Shown here piece after piece: positions 9,225 through 21,851 of a DNA stretch of 64,000 nucleotides (position 1 is its first letter; every line of letters starts with the position of its first letter). Below the pieces are notes generated by a model. The model was not told where the DNA came from. It ran no database searches and worked only from the letters and a program-made list of their open reading frames with translations. Both the position numbers and the translations under genes were made by a program. The stretch spans positions 62,001 through 126,000 of the forward strand of contig NZ_JAHBCL010000005.1 of the NCBI RefSeq assembly GCF_018390735.1, given 5' to 3'. Source of the stretch: Fusibacter paucivorans. GTDB lineage: Bacteria > Bacillota > Clostridia > Peptostreptococcales > Acidaminobacteraceae.

Positions 9225-9394
9225 GCCTACCATAGGGTATATATTCTTTTTATGGTATTATAAGTAAATCGTTTCGATTGCACAGTGTTTCCATATCATA
9301 AAAATAGAGATATGGTATATGGTTACATCAATAGACAATAAATCAAATCACCTGTCGAGAATGGTTATCTATTCTCGCTTTTTAATTAAAATAT

Positions 9395-9429
9395 AAAAGC
9401 CATGACCAAAAGATTTGATCACAGCTTTT
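9395..9429 (-). terminator. Intrinsic terminator after mbl
   Basis: On the minus strand AAAAGCTGTGATCAAA pairs with TTTGGTCATGGCTTTT over 16 positions (three G-T wobbles) around a 3-nt loop and runs into TTTTATATTTT. It lies about 120 nt beyond the mbl stop. Confidence 0.7.
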
Positions 9430-9546
9430 TAGATTGATCGATTGCACAAATTAAAACACTGTCTATATAAACAGCTTCTATTCGCACTTTATATTTACAA
9501 GACTCATTATTTTATTCTATTATGCAACACAGACTTTCCAATCTGT

Positions 9547-10575
9547 TTATAAATATCGCTTTTTCGTCGGTGTCATCATATTCTTTTCAAGAATATCAAT
9601 ATGTTCAAGACTCATGCCCGTCCCTTTGGCGACACAACTCACAGCATCCTCGGCAATATACGTCGGTATACCCGTCCGCTTTTCAAGCAATTTATTCAGT
9701 CCATATAAAAGGCTGCCGCCGCCAGTCATCACAATGCCCCTTGAGCTGATGTCCGAAGCCAGCTCCGGTGGTGTTTTTTCGAGCACAGCATGAACGGCAT
9801 CACAGACAGCATTGACGGATTCTGACAGCGCATCCATCATTTCTTCGGAAGATATGGCGATATTCTTTGGCAGACCAGTGATTAAGTCGCGCCCCCGACA
9901 ATCCATTTTAATGGGCTTTGTTCTTGGGTATGCTGTGCCAATATTGATTTTAAGCTCTTCGGCTGTGCGTTCACCAATGAGCAAGTTATGACGCTTGCGC
10001 ATATACTTGATAATGGCTTCGTCAAACTTATCCCCTGCGACTTTGATCGAACTGCTGACAACGATCCCGCCAAGCGAGATGACGGCAATATCCGAAGTTC
10101 CGCCGCCGATATCAATAACCATGTTGCCATCGGGTTTTGTAATGTCAATGCCCGAGCCAATTGCTGCCGCAATGGGCTCTTCAATAAGAAACGTCTTTCC
10201 GCCGCCCGCTTCAAGTGTCGCATCCTGAACAGCACGCTTCTCAACTTCAGTGACGCCGCTTGGTACACAGATGATAATTTTGGGTTTAAAGAGCCTGCGT
10301 CTGCCGCAAGTTTTATTAATAAAGTACCGGAGCATTCTCTCTGTAACATCATAATCTGAAATGACGCCGTCCTTAAGTGGTCTTATCGCAATGATATTTC
10401 CCGGTGTTCTCCCAAGCATCTTACGCGCTTCATTCCCGACAGCCAAAACACGATCTGTATTTTTATCAATAGCGACAACGGAAGGTTCCCTTAGGACGAT
10501 ACCTTTGCCCTTAATGTAAACCAATACACTTGCGGTTCCTAAATCAATTCCAATTTCAGCACCTAGTCCAAACAT
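9547..10575 (-). CDS. mbl: MreB-like rod-shape protein Mbl
   Basis: This 342-residue bacterial actin polymerises on the inner membrane face and directs lateral cell-wall synthesis. It opens with the Mbl-like membrane-targeting 'MFGLGAEIGIDLGTASVLVY', where DLGT is the phosphate-1 loop, and has 'VPSGVTEVEKRA', the phosphate-2 motif 'VIDIGGGTSD' (residues ~157-166) and the adenosine motif 'GIVMTGGGSLL' near residue 285. The frame extends three codons to a GTG, but GGAAGGTGG is best spaced for the ATG used here. Only 66 nt separate it from murA; in Bacillus and Clostridium sporulation genes sit between the two. Confidence 0.93.
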   Translation of the reverse strand: MFGLGAEIGIDLGTASVLVYIKGKGIVLREPSVVAIDKNTDRVLAVGNEARKMLGRTPGNIIAIRPLKDGVISDYDVTERMLRYFINKTCGRRRLFKPKIIICVPSGVTEVEKRAVQDATLEAGGGKTFLIEEPIAAAIGSGIDITKPDGNMVIDIGGGTSDIAVISLGGIVVSSSIKVAGDKFDEAIIKYMRKRHNLLIGERTAEELKINIGTAYPRTKPIKMDCRGRDLITGLPKNIAISSEEMMDALSESVNAVCDAVHAVLEKTPPELASDISSRGIVMTGGGSLLYGLNKLLEKRTGIPTYIAEDAVSCVAKGTGMSLEHIDILEKNMMTPTKKRYL

Positions 10576-10641
10576 GAGATCCACCTTCCAAATTTATATT
10601 CTATGCGTTGAATAAGCTTTAACCGCACTGGAAAACTTCAT

Positions 10642-11913
10642 TCAGCCTTTATCTGCTTCGACACGCCTGATATGAGCGCCTAAACTGACAAGGTCTTTTT
10701 CGATTTGAGGATACCCACGATCAATGTGAAAGATATCGTCAATTTCTGTAATACCTTCTGAAATCATCCCCGCTAGTACAAGGGCAGCCCCTGCACGCAA
10801 GTCCGTTGCCTTCACCTGAGCCCCCTGAAGCTGTTTCACGCCTTGGATAACGGCGCTATGGCCTTCTATTTTCACATTGGCGCCCATGCGGTTAATCTCA
10901 GCCACATGCCCAAAGCGATTTTCAAAAACGGTTTCGTTGATAACACTGGTACCTTCCGCAATGGATAACAGCGCCATAAACTGTGCCTGCGCATCTGTTG
11001 GAAAACCAGGATATGGCAGTGTTGTGATGTCAACAGCTTTTAGGTCATCCGTCCCGATAACGCGAATCACATCATCTTCATCTTCAACGGTAACACCCAT
11101 CTCCCGCAATTTTGCAGCAATCGGTTTTACATGGCTTGAAACGACGTTTTCAATGGTCACGTCGCCATTAGTCATTGCAGCTGCAATCATATAGGTCGCA
11201 GTGATAATACGATCTGGAATGGTTTGGTGTTTAGCACCGTTTAAATGCTCAACACCATTGATCCGAATGGTATCTGTTCCGGCACCCTTTACACTGGCGC
11301 CCATTTCATTCAAGAAGTTGGCAAGATCAATAATTTCCGGTTCCTTGGCAGCATTTTGGATCATGGTTTGGCCTTTCGCCATCGTCGCCGCCATCATAAT
11401 ATTCTCTGTTGCACCGACACTTGGAAAGTCTAGGTAAACTTCATTGCCTACAAGGCCATTGACGGCTTTTGTTTCAATGTAGCCATGTCCCAGCGTCACT
11501 TCGGCGCCAAGTGCTTGAAACCCTTTCAAATGCAGGTCAATCGGTCTGGCGCCAATGGCGCAGCCTCCCGGCATCGAGACTTTTGCAACACCCTTTTTCG
11601 CAAGCAAGGGTCCCATGACTAGAAAAGAAGCACGCATTTTTTGAATAATTTCATAAGGTGCTTCACATTTGAGGTCAGCTGCCGGGTAGATCACAAGACT
11701 TTCTTCATCTCTGTCATATTGAACCGTCAAACCCAGTGACTCAAGCAAAGTGTTCATCACCTCCACATCTAGAAGCTCCGGAACACTTTCTATATAACAA
11801 GGCGCTTCAGCGAGAATAGATGCGGCCATGAGCTTCAGAACAGAATTCTTTGCACCATTGATTCGCACCTTTCCCTTTAAAGGGCCGCTTTTCTCCACAA
11901 TTAACTTTGCCAA
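10642..11913 (-). CDS. murA: UDP-N-acetylglucosamine 1-carboxyvinyltransferase MurA
   Basis: MurA transfers enolpyruvate from PEP to UDP-GlcNAc, the first committed step of peptidoglycan synthesis in the cytosol. The 423-residue protein has the conserved 'INGAKNSVLKLMAASIL' with Lys22, the catalytic loop 'MPGGCAIGARP' with Cys118 (the residue alkylated by fosfomycin), and 'PDRIITATYMIAAA' near residue 230. Length and both duplicated inside-out barrel halves are complete. It has its own strong promoter, follows the atp operon terminator and is probably cotranscribed with mbl, as no terminator was seen in the 66-nt gap. Confidence 0.97.
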   Translation of the reverse strand: MAKLIVEKSGPLKGKVRINGAKNSVLKLMAASILAEAPCYIESVPELLDVEVMNTLLESLGLTVQYDRDEESLVIYPAADLKCEAPYEIIQKMRASFLVMGPLLAKKGVAKVSMPGGCAIGARPIDLHLKGFQALGAEVTLGHGYIETKAVNGLVGNEVYLDFPSVGATENIMMAATMAKGQTMIQNAAKEPEIIDLANFLNEMGASVKGAGTDTIRINGVEHLNGAKHQTIPDRIITATYMIAAAMTNGDVTIENVVSSHVKPIAAKLREMGVTVEDEDDVIRVIGTDDLKAVDITTLPYPGFPTDAQAQFMALLSIAEGTSVINETVFENRFGHVAEINRMGANVKIEGHSAVIQGVKQLQGAQVKATDLRAGAALVLAGMISEGITEIDDIFHIDRGYPQIEKDLVSLGAHIRRVEADKG

Positions 11914-12012
11914 ATTGTGCCTCCATTTCTAGCTTTTCATAAATTTATATCAAGTAATTTCATAATATCCAGCTTATTTCAGTAAACCTGTTAAAACTTT
12001 ATACCTTTTACT

Positions 12013-12056
12013 ATTATATATAAAAAAATTAGGGCATTCAAGCTTTTTAAAAGCTT
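12013..12056 (-). promoter_or_regulatory. Strong sigma-A promoter of murA with upstream palindrome
   Basis: On the minus strand TTGAAT and a perfect TATAAT are separated by 17 bp. Touching the -35 upstream edge is a perfect 8+1+8 inverted repeat, AAGCTTTTTAAAAGCTT (12040-12056), which could be an operator or an AT-rich UP element. The leader to the murA ATG is about 90 nt. Confidence 0.7.
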
Positions 12057-12143
12057 TTGAACATTACATCCCGTTCACAAAGTCAAGACAGGTCTAAAGG
12101 CCTGATTCAGCATCGTCTCATGTGCAAATAGCCCCAGAATCAG

Positions 12144-12188
12144 AAAAGGGCTGTCCGCGTCAGTTTAACTGACGACAGACAACCCTTT
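12144..12188 (-). terminator. Terminator of the atp operon
   Basis: On the minus strand AAAGGGTTGTCTG-TCGTCAGT and ACTGACGCGGACAGCCCTTT form a long, nearly continuous stem with a very short loop, followed by TTCTG. It lies about 100 nt after the atpC stop. The T-run is short, so termination rests on the strong stem. Confidence 0.65.
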
Positions 12189-12289
12189 ACATCATTTTTA
12201 TCTCATACAATCCAAAAATACCATTGCACGATTATGGTTCATTTGCCGTTAACCCGCAATCTTATTAACCATTTAAAGCATTCATGATG

Positions 12290-12700
12290 CTATTTCTGGC
12301 TATAGAGACGAATGCGGTTTGTCGCTCTTTCAAGCGACGCCTTGGCTCTCAATACATCAACTTCTTTATTTGCACCTTCGCGAATACGCTTTTCAGCACG
12401 TTCTTTAGCGCGTTCCGCACGGTCGAGATCAATCTCATCAACCCATTCAGCAGCATCGGTAATCACAGTGACTTTTTCGTCTGAAACCGTTAAGAAACCA
12501 CTGGAACACGTCGCCCAGCGAAAAGCCGATTCATCTTGGCGTATGCGAATACTGCCGATTTTGAGCGGTGCGACAAGAGGTTCATGGTCAAATAAAATTC
12601 CAATATCTCCTTCAGTCGTTCTGAGAATCGCCATATCCGTTTCGCCCTCAAAGAACTTTTCGTCCGGCGTTACGACTTCCAGATTGAATTTTCTGCCCAT
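12290..12700 (-). CDS. atpC: ATP synthase epsilon subunit
   Basis: This 136-residue subunit links the gamma stalk to the c ring and regulates ATP hydrolysis. The N-terminal ten-stranded beta barrel begins 'FNLEVVTPDEKFFEGETDMAILRTTEGDIGIL', which is family-typical, and the C-terminal half is two basic/acidic helices ('RAERAKERAEKRIREG', 'RAKASLERATNRIRLY'). It is the last gene of the atp operon, 14 nt after atpD, and is followed by a strong terminator. Confidence 0.95.
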   Translation of the reverse strand: MGRKFNLEVVTPDEKFFEGETDMAILRTTEGDIGILFDHEPLVAPLKIGSIRIRQDESAFRWATCSSGFLTVSDEKVTVITDAAEWVDEIDLDRAERAKERAEKRIREGANKEVDVLRAKASLERATNRIRLYSQK

Positions 12701-12714
12701 ATTGTCACCTCCCC

Positions 12715-14127
<1,413 letters not shown>

Positions 14128-14176
14128 TCACTCCCTTTCAATCTAATATCATAATTTAGGGCGTTATGCCTCTTCA

Positions 14177-15037
14177 TTACTTCAGTGCTTCAGCACCACC
14201 AACAATCTCAGTGATCTCTTGTGTAATTGCCGCCTGACGTGCTTGATTGTACGTCAGCGTCAATTCTTCGATGATCTCCTCAGCATTATCGGAAGCACTT
14301 TCCATCGCCACGCGTCTTGCAGCCTGCTCAGACGCAGCGGATTCAATCAGTCCACCGAAAATCGTACTTTCCACATATTTGGGAATAACAAATTTCAGTA
14401 CCTCTTCCGGAGAAGGTTCATAGTTGACAAAATCTGTTGCTTCATCCTTCGCGACCTGCTCACCCTTTTCAATCGGCAATAGCTGCAATGTCACCGGCAC
14501 CTGTGAAATCGTGCTGGCAAAATTCGTATAGACGAGTTTTACGGCATCCACTTCACCTGCGTCAAACATCGCAAGCGCTTTCTTTGCAATATGAACGGCA
14601 TGAACGTATTCAGGCTGCTCCGAAATATACAAAAATGTATCGACGACGTCAAGATTCATTCGGTTATAGGCGTCCGTTGCCCGTTTACCGATGGTGATAA
14701 ACTTTGCCTTTTTAGGATCGGCGATGTCTTCAAGTGCTTTCTTAATGGCATTAATATTATAACCACCGCATAAGCCTCTATCTGATGTTATGACGATATA
14801 GAGTGTGTTCTGGATTTCCTTATCTGCAACGTATTTTAATTTAATGCTCTTGTCAGCACCCAAAATGTCCTTTACCGCTTCCGTTACCGTTTCAAAGTAA
14901 GGCTTGGTAATATCCATTCGGTTGCGTGCACGTTTAAGCTTCGCCGTTGAGACCAGTTCCATTGCTTTGGTGATCTGCATGGTGCTGTTAACACTACGTA
15001 TTTTACGCTTGATATCGCGCGTATTACTAACTGCCAT
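14177..15037 (-). CDS. atpG: ATP synthase gamma subunit
   Basis: The 286-residue central stalk. The N-terminal helix 'NTRDIKRKIRSVNSTMQITKAMELVSTAKLKRA' and the C-terminal 'ELTLTYNQARQAAITQEITEIVGGAEAL' form the rotating coiled coil inside alpha3beta3, and the middle Rossmann-like part contains 'VITSDRGLCGGYN'. All are standard family features and length is normal. The gene lies 23 nt after atpA and 55 nt before atpD. Confidence 0.97.
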   Translation of the reverse strand: MAVSNTRDIKRKIRSVNSTMQITKAMELVSTAKLKRARNRMDITKPYFETVTEAVKDILGADKSIKLKYVADKEIQNTLYIVITSDRGLCGGYNINAIKKALEDIADPKKAKFITIGKRATDAYNRMNLDVVDTFLYISEQPEYVHAVHIAKKALAMFDAGEVDAVKLVYTNFASTISQVPVTLQLLPIEKGEQVAKDEATDFVNYEPSPEEVLKFVIPKYVESTIFGGLIESAASEQAARRVAMESASDNAEEIIEELTLTYNQARQAAITQEITEIVGGAEALK

Positions 15038-15060
15038 TCTTCTCCCTCCTACAAGGAACC

Positions 15061-16575
<1,515 letters not shown>

Positions 16576-16588
16576 TTACACACTCCTA

Positions 16589-17131
16589 TTAAACAATTAT
16601 TTGAGTTAACCCTTCGAGCATACCTTCTAATTTGTACTTCACAGAACCATCAATGATCTGTTCCCCCATCTTCACCACAATCCCTCCAAGGAGATCTGGA
16701 TTGACAACGGGATTCAGTATGACTTGCTTACCCGTCTTGTCTTTGAGTTTCTGCGTCAATATCTGAAGCTGTTGCGCGGTTAATGGCATAACTGATTCAA
16801 CTGAAATGCTCAGTACTTTATTAAAATCATCAACCATTGCATTGAATGTCGACCCAATCTCAAAAATATCGGCGATGCGATTTTTAGCGATGAGCATTTT
16901 CAGAAAGTTCATCATCTCTACAGATAGTTTGCCTTCAAACGTCTCCGTGACAACACTTTGCTTGTCCGCCTTGTTAATCGTCGGCATTTTCATAATCTCG
17001 AAAAAGGCCGGGTACATTTCAAAGCTCGAAACGACAAAATTTAACTCGTCACGCAATGCTGCCATGCTGTCGTCTTCAGTTGCGACACTAAAAAGCGCTT
17101 CTGCATAGGCTTTACTGACTAATTCTGCCAT
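16589..17131 (-). CDS. atpH: ATP synthase delta subunit
   Basis: A 180-residue peripheral-stalk protein that fixes the b subunits to the top of alpha3beta3. The N-terminal 'SKAYAEALFSVA' and the C-terminal 'DPDLLGG'-like motif 'NPDLLGGIVVKMGEQIIDGSVKYKLEGM' are diagnostic for OSCP/delta. Its start overlaps the end of atpF by 13 nt, so the two are translationally coupled. Confidence 0.96.
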   Translation of the reverse strand: MAELVSKAYAEALFSVATEDDSMAALRDELNFVVSSFEMYPAFFEIMKMPTINKADKQSVVTETFEGKLSVEMMNFLKMLIAKNRIADIFEIGSTFNAMVDDFNKVLSISVESVMPLTAQQLQILTQKLKDKTGKQVILNPVVNPDLLGGIVVKMGEQIIDGSVKYKLEGMLEGLTQIIV

Positions 17132-17652
17132 TGAACGTCACCTACTTCATTGATGAATTGATCAATCAGCGCTTTGTGATCGGCTTCATTAAGATCTTTT
17201 TCAACGACTTTAGACGCTGCCATAATAGTAAGCTCGGATATTTGATCCTTTAATTCATTCACCGCTTTGATTCGTTCTCTTTCAAGCTCTCTGTGAGCAT
17301 TCACCTTCATTGTATCAATTTCGGTTTCAGCAGTTTTAATGATTTCAAAAGCCCTGTTTTCAGCACGTTGGGTTTGCTTTTTAATGATTTCCTTACCTTC
17401 ATCCTCCGCGGATTCGAGTTTTTTCTCATATTGTGCAATTAATTCGTGTGCCTGATCTTCCAAGTTTTGTGCATATTGGATTTGGTCTTTTATTTCATTT
17501 TCACGGTTTGCCATGAATTTCGTCACTGGACCAAAGAGAAACTTTCTCAAAATCAAATATAGGATGAATGTATTGATCAACTGGAATACAAAGGTCTGAC
17601 TAATTTCGACAAGACCCAATCTCAAGCTGGCAATTGTTAATTCCGGGTTCAT
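17119..17652 (-). CDS. atpF: ATP synthase b subunit
   Basis: A 177-residue stator subunit. One N-terminal membrane segment ('VFQLINTFILYLILRKFLFGPV', residues ~21-42) is followed by a long charged coiled coil rich in Glu, Lys, Arg and Ala that reaches to the C-terminus. Two copies are expected, since only one b gene is present. AAGGAGG precedes the ATG by 6 nt. It overlaps atpH. Confidence 0.96.
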   Translation of the reverse strand: MNPELTIASLRLGLVEISQTFVFQLINTFILYLILRKFLFGPVTKFMANRENEIKDQIQYAQNLEDQAHELIAQYEKKLESAEDEGKEIIKKQTQRAENRAFEIIKTAETEIDTMKVNAHRELERERIKAVNELKDQISELTIMAASKVVEKDLNEADHKALIDQFINEVGDVQWQN

Positions 17653-17690
17653 TTTATCCTCCTTTTAATAAAGGATATAGTATCCTATAT

Positions 17691-17999
<309 letters not shown>

Positions 18000-18084
18000 T
18001 TAATCATATTTGGGACGTCCTTGAAAGTTCAACTGACGCCTTAAAAGCCCCTAAACGTTTTACCAAACGCGGGCGTATTCAAAT

Positions 18085-19376
<1,292 letters not shown>

Positions 19377-19387
<11 letters not shown>

Positions 19388-19796
19388 TAGGTTCATCCTC
19401 CTTTCTTTTAAAGATGTTTTTGTAATACTGCTTATCATTAAATAGATTGGTAGCAAAAATAATGAATTTAATGATGGTCATACCTATGATGGTACCCAGC
19501 ACATTTATATAAGGTGCGACGATGGATACATAGAGCACCACCCCCGTCACGATATACCTTACAAAGTACTTGCGCGTCGCATAACCCTGTGCCTTCGCAG
19601 GCGACATGGTGACCGCACGTCTGAGGGTATTGCCAAGTTCAACGAAATTGAGCGCACTAATCGCCGAACCAAAAACCAAGCCGTAGACAAACGCAAGCGG
19701 CGCTTCTAAAAATATAAAAGCCAAAACCACAAAGACAATATCCGCAATCAGCAGATATATTAAATAATTTCGTTGGAGTTTCCTTGTTTCGTCCAT
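19377..19796 (-). CDS. atpI: ATP synthase subunit I (AtpI)
   Basis: A 139-residue membrane protein with four predicted helices ('YLIYLLIADIVFVVLAFIFL', 'PLAFVYGLVFGSAISALNFV', 'VRYIVTGVVLYVSIVAPYI', 'VLGTIIGMTIIKFIIFATNLF') and a charged C-terminus. AtpI homologues help assemble the c ring in Na+ and H+ F-ATPases. It is the first gene of the continuous atp block and overlaps atpB by 11 nt. An extended -10 promoter lies about 30 bp before its start, separate from that of atpZ. Confidence 0.88.
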
Positions 19797-19826
19797 TCAA
19801 ATACCCGCCTTAAATCATCTTTAACC

Positions 19827-19835
19827 ATTATAGCA
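19827..19835 (-). promoter_or_regulatory. Extended -10 promoter before atpI
   Basis: On the minus strand TGC directly precedes a perfect TATAAT; a similar TGCTATAA occurs 14 bp upstream. The -35 region is weak (TTACTA at 17 bp). It would start the atpIBEFHAGDC transcript independently of atpZ, which is 211 bp upstream. Confidence 0.5.
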
Positions 19836-20046
19836 CTATTTATAGCACATAGTAATCATGTTCTCGTTAAGCTTTTTACCTTCAGCTCATTACTCTGAAC
19901 TCTGAACGGCTCATGCTATTCAGCAGAATCGGCAGCCTTAAGCACTGTCATTTTATGATGACATCACTAAGCGTCCTAAAAGGTCACCGCGGAATTATCG
20001 TCATTTCTTCAACAGCGAACAAAGTTTGTTACTTTATTAACATTCC

Positions 20047-20394
20047 TTAAGACTTCGTCTTATCCCCATTTGTTTCATCAGTATGCTTTTCAGCATCCTC
20101 TGCTGCTTTGCGGCGTTCCTGCATGACTTCACGTTCAAAACGCTGAACATATCGCTCCGGCGTTTCAGAATCTTGATATTCGCGACCTTTGGTCTGCGCT
20201 AACTGATAGAGATTCCTGAATGCAGCCCCAACGCCCAGCACAATTCCTACAATTAAAAAAAGACTCCCATTTCCGAACTTCCGGTCAAGGAATTGCCCAA
20301 TAAAAACGCCGCCGAAAATTGGAGTAATCATCATAATGCCAACCTGCGATAGCAGCGCTAAATTTTCCATGATACCCTTTGTCTGCTTCTTCAA
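20047..20394 (-). CDS. atpZ: AtpZ-like small F0 accessory protein
   Basis: A 115-residue protein with two membrane helices ('ALLSQVGIMMITPIFGGVFIG' and 'GSLFLIVGIVLGVGAAFRNLY') joined by 'QFLDRKFGN', followed by a highly charged cytoplasmic tail. The G-x3-G in helix 1 and the DR in the loop are typical of the AtpZ/'AtpI-like' family; in other bacteria AtpZ works with AtpI in c-ring assembly or ion supply. The start is taken as TTG because GGAGG lies 5 nt before it; an ATG eight codons later is possible. It sits 250 bp upstream of atpI. Confidence 0.8.
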   Translation of the reverse strand: MKKQTKGIMENLALLSQVGIMMITPIFGGVFIGQFLDRKFGNGSLFLIVGIVLGVGAAFRNLYQLAQTKGREYQDSETPERYVQRFEREVMQERRKAAEDAEKHTDETNGDKTKS

Positions 20395-20415
20395 GCTAAC
20401 CTCCACGTGATAGAT

Positions 20416-20424
20416 ATTATAACA
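20416..20424 (-). promoter_or_regulatory. Extended -10 promoter of atpZ
   Basis: TGT followed directly by a perfect TATAAT on the minus strand, about 22 bp before the TTG start. The predicted 5' leader is only about 15 nt and begins just ahead of the ribosome binding site. No good -35 is present. Confidence 0.55.
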
Positions 20425-20529
20425 CATTTTATTACGCTTCGTTAACAATTATCCAAATAATCAGAATAATCCATATCGTTTAAAAGAAATGTTTGAATTC
20501 TTATATTAGGATATCATAAAAGTATCATA

Positions 20530-20572
20530 AAAAAAACAAAAAATCACAGTATCCTTTAAGTTACTGTGATTT
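20530..20572 (-). terminator. Terminator after wecB
   Basis: On the minus strand AAATCACAGTA and TACTGTGATTT form a perfect 11-bp stem with a 10-nt loop, running into TTTTTGTTTTTTTT. It begins 10 nt after the wecB stop and separates the tsaC-wecB gene series from the atp genes. Confidence 0.92.
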
Positions 20573-20581
20573 CTTACTTTT

Positions 20582-21697
20582 CTAGTCAAGATACTTTTGA
20601 CGGATCACTTTGACAATTTGTTCACAAGCAGTGCCGTCACCATAAGGGTTAACGGCTTCCGACATCGCCTGATAATGTGCTTCGTCAGTGATCAGCCTTG
20701 TTATTTCACGTTTAACATCTTCATAACCGACGCCTGCGATCACAACAGTGCCCGCATCGACCGCCTCCGGTCTCTCCGTCTCTGTCCGAAGCACCACGAC
20801 CGGCTTGCCAAGTGCCGGCGCTTCTTCCTGAATACCACCAGAATCTGTTAAAATCAATTTCACGCGATTTTGAAGATTGGCAAATGCTTCATACGGCAGC
20901 GGCTCAATAAGATGAATGCGCTCGCAGCCGTCAAAATGGGTTTTGGCAATCTTGCGCACATTGGGATTGAGATGCATCGGAAAAATCAGCGCCGTATCGG
21001 GATAGGTGTCGACAGCTTCGCGAATGGCTCTAAAGATATCCGCCATTGGTTCACCCAGGTTTTCTCTGCGATGTGCCGTCATCAGCATGACTTTCTGGTG
21101 TTCAAAATCAATTTGATTGAGCAGTGATGTTTCAAAGACATAGTCCGAACGAATCATCATCTTTAACGCATCAATAACCGTATTGCCCGTCTTGGCAATG
21201 ACTGACGCATCAACACCTTCATGCAGTAAATTGTCAACATTCCCTTCTGTCGCGGCAAAGTGAACAGCTGCCAGCTTAGATGCCAGCATTCGATTCATTT
21301 CTTCCGGATACGGACTGTAGATATTGCCGCTTCGTAGACCTGCTTCAACGTGTCCGACTGGAATTTGCTGATAAAAAGCAGCAAGTGCCGCCGACAGCGT
21401 CGTCGTCGTATCGCCGTGCACCAGCAAAAGATCCGGCCGATCTGCTATCAGAACGTCCTCAAGCCCTTTGAGGACGCCTGCTGTAATATCGCTGAGACTT
21501 TGGCCTGCCTTCATTAAATTCAAATCGTATTTTGGTTTGATATCAAACAGCGTCAGTACTTGGTCGAGCATTTCACGATGCTGCGCCGTTACGCAGACAA
21601 TTGCCTCCATACCCGGTTCGCGTTCAATCGCCTTCACCAGCGGTGCCATCTTAATAGCTTCAGGCCTCGTACCAAACACGAGCATTACTCTTAACAT
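20582..21697 (-). CDS. wecB: UDP-N-acetylglucosamine 2-epimerase (non-hydrolysing)
   Basis: The enzyme interconverts UDP-GlcNAc and UDP-ManNAc for cell-wall polymers such as teichoic acid linkage units. The 371 residues start 'MLRVMLVFGTRPEAIKMAPLV', contain 'VHGDTTTTLSAALAAF' near 90, 'GHVEAGLRSGNIYSPYPEEMNR' near 118, 'TAHRRENLG' near 205 and 'LTDSGGIQEEAPALGKPVVVLR' near 285, all signatures of the family. The ATG chosen lies 8 nt after GGAAGG. It follows tagO in the same direction, and the pair matches the first steps of wall-polymer linkage-unit synthesis. Confidence 0.96.
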   Translation of the reverse strand: MLRVMLVFGTRPEAIKMAPLVKAIEREPGMEAIVCVTAQHREMLDQVLTLFDIKPKYDLNLMKAGQSLSDITAGVLKGLEDVLIADRPDLLLVHGDTTTTLSAALAAFYQQIPVGHVEAGLRSGNIYSPYPEEMNRMLASKLAAVHFAATEGNVDNLLHEGVDASVIAKTGNTVIDALKMMIRSDYVFETSLLNQIDFEHQKVMLMTAHRRENLGEPMADIFRAIREAVDTYPDTALIFPMHLNPNVRKIAKTHFDGCERIHLIEPLPYEAFANLQNRVKLILTDSGGIQEEAPALGKPVVVLRTETERPEAVDAGTVVIAGVGYEDVKREITRLITDEAHYQAMSEAVNPYGDGTACEQIVKVIRQKYLD

Positions 21698-21851
21698 AGT
21701 CATTTCCTTCCGCAATATGTTCTTTTATTTTCCTTCAAACGTCCACCACAAGCGTTCACATCAGCGATTCTAAATCAAGGATCAGAAATTCAACGGTATT
21801 CATGAGGTCAATTTAATCTTGTCATCACAATCACTTGTCTCTGTGATGCAT

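Larger units (their letters stand above)
8907..9546. other. 640-bp AT-rich non-coding region between mbl and flgF
   Basis: No convincing gene lies here on either strand. It holds the mbl terminator, the flgF promoter, a plus-strand promoter/terminator pair that could bound a small RNA, a second plus-strand hairpin with a T-run (CGAGAAT/ATTCTCG, 9356-9383) and a set of nested inverted repeats of ATACCAT/ATGGTAT type between 9153 and 9320. A short minus-strand frame (about 9057-8957, ending KNGEIWMMLKSAR) stays open but has no proper start and may be a gene remnant. Confidence 0.5.
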
